A stretch of DNA of 8,650 bases from the NCBI GenBank assembly GCA_030671915.1, contig DAOVHN010000070.1:1-8650 (forward strand). The letters run 5' to 3'. The stretch comes from Pseudomonadota bacterium. Its GTDB lineage: Bacteria > Pseudomonadota > Alphaproteobacteria > UBA8366 > JADFVY01. The notes under the pieces are model-generated. The model ran no database searches, was not told the origin of the DNA, and saw only the letters and a program-made list of their open reading frames with translations. A program made the translations under genes and the position numbers. How positions within the stretch are numbered: position 1 is the first letter of the stretch; each line of letters opens with the position of its first letter. Below, piece by piece: positions 1 through 5,442 of this stretch.

Positions 1-779
1 CCGACGAAAACTATGAAGCGGAAATCAACAAATCCAGACTGCGCATACGGCTGGACAGTTTCTCCGAACTCTATGAGGGAACCGACGTCGATGCCAAGGC
101 GAGGCTCCATCTCAAGCTGCCCGCCGCCAACAAACGCCTGCGGTTCGAGATACTCAGTCGCGGCGAACCGGACGACCTTGAGGGATCCGACCGTGGCGAT
201 GCGGCATCGCCACGGCCCGGCGCCGCGGAGGAGAGAACTTCCGCCGCTGTTTCCTACATATTCCGCGCCGTGGAAGAGCGTTCGATCATTGCCCGGCTGG
301 GGCTGGATTTCGACGGGTATACGCCCAACCCTTATGTGGGCGGCCGCTACCGCGAGCTTGTGCCGCTAAACGACGTCTGGAATTTCAGGTTCACCGAAAG
401 AATCCGCTTCTATTCCCTCGACGGGCTGGAATCGCGCACCTCTCTCGATTTTGAGCGCATTCTGGAAGAGGACATGCTGTTTCGCACCAGCCTGGACGGC
501 ACATGGCTCCAGGAAGATCCGGACTATTTTTACAGTCTGGGCTTCGCGCTGTTCCGCCCGCTGGACGAAAATTCCGCCGTCGAATACCAGTTGATCAACG
601 GATTCAAGACCGGTCCCCACCGGCTCGACCGCATCACGGCACGGATTCGGCATCGACAGAAGATATGGCGCGACTGGCTGACCTTCGAGGTCGCGCCGCA
701 GGTCAGTTTCCCCGACGAACGCGACTTCGAACCGGTGCCGGGTATCCTGTTCCGCCTGGAGGCGACGTTCGGCGGATAA
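1..779 (+). CDS. Predicted outer-membrane beta-barrel protein, 5' truncated
   Basis: The reading frame is open from base 3 to the TAA at 777-779, so the start lies left of the window; an internal ATG near 483 is far too late. About 258 residues are visible. The N-terminal part (RLRIRLDSFSELYEGTD, then RLHLKLPAANKRLRFEI) and all of the C-terminal 150 residues alternate polar and hydrophobic or aromatic residues in short stretches separated by turns. Examples are RFTERIRFYSL, FYSLGFALF and the closing ILFRLEATFGG. This pattern is typical of transmembrane beta strands of Gram-negative outer-membrane barrels. An acidic, Gly/Pro/Ala-rich low-complexity stretch at about visible residues 55-80 interrupts it and resembles a loop or linker. 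No signal peptide can be checked because the N terminus is missing. I recall similar uncharacterised proteobacterial proteins but cannot name a family. Function is unknown; a porin-like or assembly-scaffold role would be a guess. It converges on the rluC-type gene. Confidence 0.7.
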   Translation, partial: DENYEAEINKSRLRIRLDSFSELYEGTDVDAKARLHLKLPAANKRLRFEILSRGEPDDLEGSDRGDAASPRPGAAEERTSAAVSYIFRAVEERSIIARLGLDFDGYTPNPYVGGRYRELVPLNDVWNFRFTERIRFYSLDGLESRTSLDFERILEEDMLFRTSLDGTWLQEDPDYFYSLGFALFRPLDENSAVEYQLINGFKTGPHRLDRITARIRHRQKIWRDWLTFEVAPQVSFPDERDFEPVPGILFRLEATFGG

Positions 780-780
780 C

Positions 781-1773
781 CTATCGGTCGATCGCCGCGA
801 ACGGGTCGCCGGCATAATTGCGGTCGAATCCAAACAGGTCCCAGCTTTCCGCCATGTGGGGCGGCAGTTCGGCGGTAATATGCAACTCGCCGCGTCCCGA
901 CGGGTGCGGCAGACGCAGTTCGCGGGCGTGCAGATGCACCTGCCGCGCCACCCCTTCGCCCGGCAGGAAGGCTTCCTCGCCGCCATATTTGCCATCGCCG
1001 GCGAGGGGGTGACCGATGGCGGCGCAATGGGCGCGCAGTTGATGGGTCCGCCCGGTCAGCGGCCAGAGGGCCAGCCATGAAGCCGTGTTGCCGGCGCGCT
1101 CGACAACGCTATACAGGGTAATCGCGCTCTTGCCCTCTTGTTCATCAGGCATCATTCGTTCGCCATGCGGGCCGGGGCGTTTGCCCAGCGGCAGATCAAT
1201 TCGGCCCTCATCCATCTCGGGCACGCCGACGGCCAGCGCCCAGTATATCTTTCGCACATTACGGCCTTGAAACGCCTTGCCGAGCTTGGCCGCCGCATTC
1301 GCGCTGCGCGCCAGCAACAGAACTCCGCTGGTGTCGCGGTCCAGCCGGTGCACCAGTTTCGGGCGCTCCTTCGCGCCGAACCGCAACGCGTCCAGCATCG
1401 CGTCGATGTGGCGCGTCGTTTTCGTGCCGCCCTGGACCGCAAGCCCGGGCGGCTTGTTCAGCGCGATCACGTCGTCGTCCCGGTAGATCACCAGAGACTG
1501 GACGAAGGCGGCTTCCCCGGCATCCGGTTTTCGGTTCACATGGCGGGGCGGCTCGCTCACCGGCGCGGCTGCCTGTGGCGGAATGCGGACTTGCTGGCCC
1601 TCGGAAAGCCGGAGATTCGCCTTGGCCCGCTTTCCGTCTACCCTGATCTGGCCCGTGCGCAGCAGCTTTTCCAGCGCCCCGTGCTTAAGTCCCGGATAGC
1701 GCCGTCGGAACCAGCGGTCGAGCCTGATGTCTTCGTCGTCCGCGGCAACCTCAACCGTTTCGACGCCTATCAT
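781..1773 (-). CDS. rluC: RluA/RluC-family 23S rRNA pseudouridine synthase
   Basis: 330 residues, the usual length for the family. Residues about 15-65 (RLDRWFRRRYPG, then LEKLLRTGQIRVDGKRAK) form an S4 RNA-binding domain. The catalytic domain follows. NKPPGL (106-111) is the first conserved motif. HRLDRDTSG (142-150) carries the invariant catalytic aspartate D145, and GRTHQLRAH (241-249) with GHPLAGDGKYGG (254-265) forms the third motif. RluC converts specific uridines of 23S rRNA to pseudouridine in the cytoplasm, in E. coli at 955, 2504 and 2580. The S4 domain favours RluC or RluD over RluA, and RluC is the usual assignment for this alphaproteobacterial type, but which uridines are modified cannot be read from sequence. 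The ATG at 1771-1773 overlaps the crcB stop as ATGA, which fixes the start and implies translational coupling. The stop (TAG, 781-783) lies one base from the stop of the convergent gene. Confidence 0.93.
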   Translation of the reverse strand: MIGVETVEVAADDEDIRLDRWFRRRYPGLKHGALEKLLRTGQIRVDGKRAKANLRLSEGQQVRIPPQAAAPVSEPPRHVNRKPDAGEAAFVQSLVIYRDDDVIALNKPPGLAVQGGTKTTRHIDAMLDALRFGAKERPKLVHRLDRDTSGVLLLARSANAAAKLGKAFQGRNVRKIYWALAVGVPEMDEGRIDLPLGKRPGPHGERMMPDEQEGKSAITLYSVVERAGNTASWLALWPLTGRTHQLRAHCAAIGHPLAGDGKYGGEEAFLPGEGVARQVHLHARELRLPHPSGRGELHITAELPPHMAESWDLFGFDRNYAGDPFAAIDR

Positions 1774-2150
1774 GCGACAATTGCCCGGACCAACGCCAGG
1801 CCCGCAAACAGGCCGCCAACGGCCAGCACCACCGACGAGGCGACATAGCCGGCGGCCAGCAGCATCTGGCCCCGCTCATAGAGCAGCACCACCTGCAGCG
1901 AGAAAGTGGAAAAGGTCGTGAAGGCGCCCAGCCCGCCAACAATCATGAAGGCACGCAGTTCCTGCGACGGCGACCAGGCCAGCGCCATGGATTCAGCGAG
2001 AACACCAATTGCGAAAGATCCGGCGACATTGGCGACCAGGATGCCCCACGGGAATCCGTCCCCCAGCCAATGCGTAATCTGGTTATTGACGAAATGCCGC
2101 GCCACTGCGCCAAGCGCCCCGCCGGCCGCTATTGCCAGGATGATTTTCAT
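1770..2150 (-). CDS. crcB: Fluoride-specific ion channel CrcB/Fluc
   Basis: 126 residues, the standard single-domain length, with four hydrophobic segments at about residues 3-20, 34-55, 66-92 and 97-124. The diagnostic motifs are all present: GGALGAVARH (10-19), NVAGSFAIG (41-49) with the conserved Asn41, and GGLGAFTTFSTFS (72-84), which carries the Phe/Thr/Ser residues lining the fluoride pathway. Fluc proteins are dual-topology dimers in the inner membrane that passively export fluoride and prevent its toxic accumulation in the cytoplasm. A single crcB with this composition would form a homodimer. The start is well supported: GGAG (complement of 2158-2161) sits 7 nt before the ATG. The gene is followed with a 4-nt overlap by the pseudouridine synthase gene, so the two are co-transcribed. 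I see no fluoride riboswitch in the roughly 60-nt leader before the upstream terminator. Confidence 0.95.
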   Translation of the reverse strand: MKIILAIAAGGALGAVARHFVNNQITHWLGDGFPWGILVANVAGSFAIGVLAESMALAWSPSQELRAFMIVGGLGAFTTFSTFSLQVVLLYERGQMLLAAGYVASSVVLAVGGLFAGLALVRAIVA

Positions 2151-2157
2151 TCACTCA

Positions 2158-2161
2158 CTCC
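2158..2161 (-). promoter_or_regulatory. Shine-Dalgarno of crcB
   Basis: On the minus strand GGAG is followed by 7 nt and then ATG (2148-2150). It is a near-ideal ribosome binding site and decides the crcB start. Confidence 0.7.
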
Positions 2162-2201
2162 ACTAACTAGCGGATAGCGCAAGGGACGGGCCATAGTCCA
2201 C

Positions 2202-2230
2202 AAAGAAATCGACGGGCCAGAGGCCCGTCG
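2202..2230 (-). terminator. Intrinsic terminator of the lipoprotein gene
   Basis: A perfect 9-bp GC-rich stem (CGACGGGCC at 2210-2218 and GGCCCGTCG at 2222-2230) encloses a 3-nt loop. Read on the minus strand it is followed by ATTTCTTTG, a moderate U tract; the other strand has no such tail. It lies 50 nt past the stop of the lipoprotein gene and 60 nt before crcB. It should therefore separate these two minus-strand genes into different transcripts. Confidence 0.75.
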
Positions 2231-2280
2231 CAAGTTCCATGCGAAGTAAATTTCCGTGCAATCGACGGTCCGGCGACAGC

Positions 2281-2847
2281 CTATTCGGCGTCAACCGTGA
2301 CCGGCAGCCAGAGGCGCGTGTCCCGATCGGGAGAGGCCACCAGTTGCGAAGACTTGTCTTTGATCTGCGCGGAGAACATCGCGGTCTTTTCGGTTTCTCC
2401 GGGGACGACGAAGGCATTCAGCGGGATCGTGTCGGCGGCGACAGCGGCGATCGCGGCGGAGCGTTGCTCCACGCTAACGCTATCGCCCAGCGGCTCAGCA
2501 ATATCGGAAATCGCGGCGCTGATGGTGAGTGGATCGCCGGCGCCAACCGCCGCCATCTGCGTCTCGCCCCAGGTAACGGTATCGAATTGGAAGACCAGAC
2601 GATCGCCGGCCACATCCTCGTCGTTGGGGACACAGGCGGCCTCGCCTTTCACGACGCGTGTCATCGCGCAATCCTTGCCGGCGGCCACCGACATCGCATG
2701 ATCGGTCATGCTCTTACCGGTCAGAATATAACTGACCCCATCGACGGTCCAGGAAACGGCATCGACGGCGGGCGAGATTGTGCAGCCGCTTAAAACGAAC
2801 AACAGCGCGGCGGCAATCGAAATACGTATGTGAGATACAGTTTTCAT
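2281..2847 (-). CDS. Putative lipoprotein of unknown function
   Basis: 188 residues when started at the ATG at 2845-2847. The longer frame from 2904 would add 19 residues (MQIQALRFLLKSLKRPRDL) in front of a textbook lipoprotein signal, so I prefer the inner start, which has AAGAGA a few bases upstream. The signal is MKTVSHIRIS then a hydrophobic IAAALLFV core, ending in the lipobox LSGC (19-22), with Cys22 the predicted lipidated residue. Thr at +2 gives no inner-membrane retention signal, so outer-membrane anchoring is likely if the Lol rules apply. The mature protein begins TISPAVDAVSWTVDGVSYIL and then TGKSMTDHAMS. Two cysteines (KDC and AAC) about 14 residues apart could form a periplasmic disulphide. 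I recall similar small alphaproteobacterial lipoproteins carrying the VSWTVDGVSY and GKSxTDHA pattern, but know of no function. The gene is monocistronic, closed by the terminator at 2202-2230 and preceded by the AT-rich island. Confidence 0.75.
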   Translation of the reverse strand: MKTVSHIRISIAAALLFVLSGCTISPAVDAVSWTVDGVSYILTGKSMTDHAMSVAAGKDCAMTRVVKGEAACVPNDEDVAGDRLVFQFDTVTWGETQMAAVGAGDPLTISAAISDIAEPLGDSVSVEQRSAAIAAVAADTIPLNAFVVPGETEKTAMFSAQIKDKSSQLVASPDRDTRLWLPVTVDAE

Positions 2848-3038
2848 TAAATCTCTTGGTCGCTTTAATGATTTTAGTAAAAACCTTAACGCTTGAATCT
2901 GCAACTAATATAGAATCCAATTACAAGCGCATTTTATTAAAAGACCAACGGCCTCGTACCTATCTTTATTATTTATTTTTAATTTTATATGTGTTTTATG
3001 CAAGCCGATAAACGGTATCGATAATTTTTAATTTTATG

Positions 3039-3065
3039 TTAACCATGGCGATGTTTTTCTATACT
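3039..3065 (+). promoter_or_regulatory. Candidate promoter for the small RNA, with CtrA-like half-site
   Basis: TATACT (3060-3065) matches the sigma-70 -10 box at 5 of 6 positions. Upstream, TTAACC (3039-3044) could act as a poor -35 (4 of 6) with a short 15-nt spacer. The same bases read TTAACCAT (3039-3046), the 8-mer described as a CtrA half-site in Caulobacter relatives, where CtrA sites often overlap the -35 region. Both motifs are short and the region is AT-rich, so chance is a real alternative. Confidence 0.3.
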
Positions 3066-3071
3066 CGAAAC

Positions 3072-3187
3072 GCCGACCCGTGGCTGACAGTTGAAACCTA
3101 TCAGCCAGATATTTAATTCCCGTAAACAGGTTTGGTTAATCTTTGACCGCAAAACCCACCCGGGTTTTGTGTTTCTTTTTATTTTTC
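3072..3187 (+). ncRNA. Candidate orphan small RNA of about 110 nt
   Basis: No plus-strand protein gene precedes the strong plus-strand terminator at 3148-3187, so a separate short transcript is the simplest explanation. A TATACT box at 3060-3065 would place the start near 3072. The predicted RNA opens with a hairpin: TGGCTGA (3081-3087) pairs exactly with TCAGCCA (3101-3107) across a 13-nt loop. Six loop bases, AAACCT (3094-3099), are exactly complementary to AGGTTT (3128-3133) downstream, allowing an H-type pseudoknot or an alternative fold. A mostly unpaired A/U-rich stretch, including GATATTTAATTCCCGTAAAC, would be free for Hfq or target pairing, followed by the terminator with a U-rich tail. 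This is the usual layout of a bacterial trans-acting sRNA. No known RNA family is recognised. Existence and both ends are inferred; only the pairings are directly visible. Confidence 0.4.
3148..3187 (+). terminator. Strong plus-strand intrinsic terminator
   Basis: AAAACCC (3151-3157) pairs with GGGTTTT (3162-3168) around the loop ACCC. The stem extends by C3150-G3169, a G-U pair and C3148-G3171. GTTTCTTTTTATTTTTC follows directly, a long U tract. On the minus strand the hairpin is followed by GCGGTCAAAG, so it works only for plus-strand transcripts even though the genes on both sides (aspS and the lipoprotein gene) are on the minus strand. Confidence 0.7.
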
Positions 3188-3286
3188 AGTCAGTTGTGTC
3201 GATCCAGTCAACCCGGTGCGCCTCGTTAATATTTGGCGGCTCCCAGTTATCCAGCATCCGCGCGACCGCCAACAGGGGGCCGCGCC

Positions 3287-5086
3287 CTACGTCTTCTCTT
3301 CTTCCACCTTCTTGGGCGGCATGTGGATGCGGATGTTTAGCTCGCGCAGGCGCTCGGGCTCGATCTCGGCCGGGGCCTGCATCATCAGGTCTTCGGCACG
3401 CTGGTTCATCGGGAAGGCCACAACCTCGCGAATGTTGGGCTCGTCGGCCAACAGCATGACGATGCGGTCGATGCCCGGCGCCGAGCCGCCATGGGGCGGC
3501 GCGCCGAACTTCAGCGCGTTGAGCATACCGCCGAAGCGGTCCTCGACGACCTCCGGCCCGTAGCCCGCAATCCCGAACGCCTTGTACATGATCTCCGGCA
3601 GATGGTTCCGGATCGCGCCGGACGACAGCTCCACGCCGTTGCAGACGATGTCGTACTGCCAGGCCTTGATCTCCAGCGGGTCCATGGTCTCCAGCGCCTC
3701 CATCCCGCCCTGGGGCATGGAGAAGGGGTTGTGGCTGAACTCTATTCTGCCGGTCGCCTCGTCCAGCTCGAACATCGGGAAGTCGACGATCCAGCAAAAC
3801 TTGAAGACATTCTTCTCGATCAGGTCCAGGTCTTCGCCCAGCCTGGTGCGCACGGTGCCGGCGAATTCGGCCGCGGCACCTGGCTTGTCGCAGGCGAAGA
3901 ACACCGCGTCGCCGGGTTTGGCGCCCGCGATCTCGGCGATCTGCTTCAGGCGGGCCTCGTCGATGTTCTTGGCGATCGGGCCCTTGCCGCTACCGTCGGG
4001 CTCGTAAATGATATAGCCCAGCCCGCCGGCGCCTTGCGCGCGCGCCCAGTCGTTCAGCTTGTCGAAGAAACTACGCGGGTTGCTCCCTGTCCCGGGCGCC
4101 GGGATCGCCTTGACCACCGAGCCGCCCTCGATACCCTTGGCGAACAGCCCGAAGGAAGAGCCCCGGAAGGCCTCGGTCACGTCGGTGATAATCAGCGGGT
4201 TGCGCAGGTCCGGCTTGTCCGAGCCGTATTTCTCCATCGCTTCCGCGAAAGGAATGCGCGGAAAGGGCGCGGGCGAGACCGTACGGCCATCGGCGAATTC
4301 CTCGAACACGCCATGCAGCACCGGCTCCAGCGCGGCGAACACGTCGTCCTGGTTGACGAAGGACATCTCCAGATCGAGCTGGTAGAACTCGCCCGGCGAG
4401 CGGTCGGCGCGGGCGTCCTCGTCACGGAAGCACGGGGCGATCTGGAAATAGCGGTCGAAGCCGGCGATCATCAGGAGCTGCTTGAACTGCTGCGGCGCCT
4501 GCGGCAGGGCGTAGAACTTGCCCGGATGGATGCGGCTGGGCACCAGATAGTCGCGCGCGCCCTCGGGCGACGAGGCGGTCAGGATCGGCGTCTGGAACTC
4601 GGTGAAGCCCTGCTCGACCATGCGCCCGCGGATCGACTGGATAACCTTCGCGCGCAGCATGATGTTGGCCTGCATCTCGGCGCGCCGCAAATCCAGATAG
4701 CGATAGCGCAGCCGGATATCCTCGGGATAGCCCGCATCCTGGTTGACCGGCATGGGCAGCGGGTCGGCCGTCGACAGCACCTCGATCTCGGCCGCCACGA
4801 GCTCTACCTCGCCGGTCGGCAATTTGGCATTGACCGTGTCCTCGGTGCGCCTGACCACCTCGCCGGTGACGCGGATCACCGATTCGTTGCTCACCCCCTC
4901 GGCGGCCGGGAACAGCGGGCTGGAGACGTCCAGCACCACCTGGGTCAGCCCGTAATGGTCGCGCAAATCGATGAACAGCAGGTTGCCGTGGTCGCGCTTG
5001 ACATGGACCCAGCCGGAAATCCGGGCGGTCTTGCCGACATCGTCGAGGCGCAGCGCGCCGCAGGTGTGGGTGCGGTATTCGTGCAT
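3287..5086 (-). CDS. aspS: Aspartate--tRNA ligase, probably Asp/Asn non-discriminating
   Basis: 599 residues, the length of bacterial-type AspRS. It charges tRNA-Asp with aspartate in the cytoplasm using ATP. The domains are in the usual order: an OB-fold anticodon-binding domain (about 1-105, with [12 protein letters not shown] and FIDLRD), then the class II catalytic core interrupted by the bacterial GAD insertion (about 300-420). Motif 2 is [19 protein letters not shown] (220-238). Motif 3 is [10 protein letters not shown] (538-547), followed by the conserved [16 protein letters not shown]. His33 aligns with E. coli Leu30. Histidine here is a mark of non-discriminating enzymes, which also make Asp-tRNA-Asn for GatCAB, as in Pseudomonas; the second specificity position carries Asp84, which is not diagnostic. 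The N terminus [13 protein letters not shown] is standard, supporting this ATG, although only a weak Shine-Dalgarno sequence is visible. The gene is monocistronic and diverges from rnd. No minus-strand terminator is evident after its stop. Confidence 0.97.
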   Translation of the reverse strand: MHEYRTHTCGALRLDDVGKTARISGWVHVKRDHGNLLFIDLRDHYGLTQVVLDVSSPLFPAAEGVSNESVIRVTGEVVRRTEDTVNAKLPTGEVELVAAEIEVLSTADPLPMPVNQDAGYPEDIRLRYRYLDLRRAEMQANIMLRAKVIQSIRGRMVEQGFTEFQTPILTASSPEGARDYLVPSRIHPGKFYALPQAPQQFKQLLMIAGFDRYFQIAPCFRDEDARADRSPGEFYQLDLEMSFVNQDDVFAALEPVLHGVFEEFADGRTVSPAPFPRIPFAEAMEKYGSDKPDLRNPLIITDVTEAFRGSSFGLFAKGIEGGSVVKAIPAPGTGSNPRSFFDKLNDWARAQGAGGLGYIIYEPDGSGKGPIAKNIDEARLKQIAEIAGAKPGDAVFFACDKPGAAAEFAGTVRTRLGEDLDLIEKNVFKFCWIVDFPMFELDEATGRIEFSHNPFSMPQGGMEALETMDPLEIKAWQYDIVCNGVELSSGAIRNHLPEIMYKAFGIAGYGPEVVEDRFGGMLNALKFGAPPHGGSAPGIDRIVMLLADEPNIREVVAFPMNQRAEDLMMQAPAEIEPERLRELNIRIHMPPKKVEEEKT

Positions 5087-5442
5087 TCTGAAAAAGCCTA
5101 TCCGGATACTTGAATTGGACGGGGAAAGGCCACGGATTGCCCCGCCTTGTCAAGGGCGGGGTTGGCGCCGACGTTGGTGATTCAGCAAGGCGTCGGCCGA
5201 GGCCGACAGGTTCGCCTTTGTCCACCCCCTCCCCAACCCCTCCCCCGCCAGCGGGAGAGGGGCTTTGTAAGCCGCCCGGAAAAAGCCCTCTCCCGCTGGC
5301 GGGTGTATAGACCGGGGGAGGGTTGGGAGGGGGTGGACGAACGGATGGCTCGCCGGTGAAAGCCGGCTCCGCCTAAAGCCGCCACGCAACAATTCCCCCT
5401 TCAAGACTTCCCCGCGCCGCGAAATGCATGTATCCCTGCCCC
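5087..5442. other. Divergent spacer between aspS and rnd
   Basis: 356 bases that must hold both divergent promoters, though I find no convincing -35/-10 pair for either gene. Besides the long palindrome at 5217-5341 it contains smaller dyads. On the aspS leader side, CCCCGCCTTG (5140-5149) pairs with CAAGGGCGGGG (5151-5161) with one bulge, and GTCGGC (5192-5197) pairs with GCCGAC (5202-5207). Just before rnd, GCCGG (5352-5356) pairs with CCGGC (5363-5367). No open frame in it looks like a gene. Confidence 0.6.
5217..5341. repeat. Long palindromic intergenic repeat element
   Basis: A nested inverted repeat. The outer arms are the C-rich run at 5217-5247 and its G-rich complement at 5311-5341, complementary apart from two one-base bulges (CCCCAACCCC against GGGTTGGG), a G-T wobble and end effects. 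The inner arms are 5244-5266 (CCCGCCAGCGGGAGAGGGG then CTTT) and 5281-5303 (AAAAGCCCTCTCCCGC then TGGCGGG), complementary except for one extra G. The central loop is about 14 nt, and a short unmatched GTGTATAGA lies between the right arms. The whole can form a long hairpin in RNA of either strand or a cruciform. The C-run/G-run wording resembles dispersed palindromic repeats common between genes in alphaproteobacteria, so I read it as one copy of such a family. It encodes nothing. Confidence 0.75.

Larger units (their letters stand above)
2850..3286. other. AT-rich intergenic island between the lipoprotein gene and aspS
   Basis: More than 400 bases without a credible protein gene. Bases 2881-3060 are about 30% GC by hand count, against clearly GC-rich flanks. 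The open frames here are short and antisense to, or extend into, neighbouring genes, so I do not call them. The stretch must carry the promoter of the lipoprotein gene on the minus strand, but no -35/-10 pair stands out among the many A/T runs. A small hairpin (CGATA 3006-3010, TATCG 3016-3020) with a T-rich plus-strand tail lies left of the candidate small RNA at 3072-3187. Bases 3188-3286, between that RNA's terminator and the aspS stop, return to higher GC and show nothing I can name. Confidence 0.6.

Noticed and set aside
13..369. 118-residue plus-strand frame at the left edge
   Set aside because: The frame from base 3 gives a continuous barrel-like protein up to the TAA at 777; this one is an out-of-frame shadow.
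1138..1848. 236-residue plus-strand open frame
   Set aside because: It is antisense to the pseudouridine synthase gene, with Arg/Ala-rich shadow composition.
2151..2210. Fluoride riboswitch upstream of crcB
   Set aside because: The leader between the upstream terminator and the ATG is only about 60 nt. It does not show the crcB-motif layout of paired G-rich 5' segment, pseudoknot loop and downstream C-rich strand.
2778..3011. 77-residue plus-strand frame ending in a hydrophobic YLYYLFLILYVFY segment
   Set aside because: It overlaps the lipoprotein signal-peptide region antisense. The hydrophobic tail comes from the A/T-rich spacer, and no ribosome binding site is seen.
3246..3256. DnaA-box-like TTATCCAGC and a replication origin in the AT-rich island
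   Set aside because: Only one imperfect box, no cluster, and no dnaA, hemE or parAB neighbours.
3186..3257. 23-codon minus-strand frame after aspS (MLDNWEPPNINEAHRV...)
   Set aside because: It looks mildly protein-like and has an ATG, but it is the tail of a frame that otherwise shadows aspS and has no clear ribosome binding site. Not enough to call a gene.
3491..5113. 540-residue plus-strand open frame
   Set aside because: It is antisense to aspS and results from the GC-rich codon pattern of that gene; its translation (Arg/His/Leu/Gly/Ala-rich) resembles no protein.
5217..5341. CRISPR-like or IS-end interpretation of the repeats
   Set aside because: There are only two arms in inverted orientation, with no regularly spaced direct repeats, no transposase and no clear target-site duplication.
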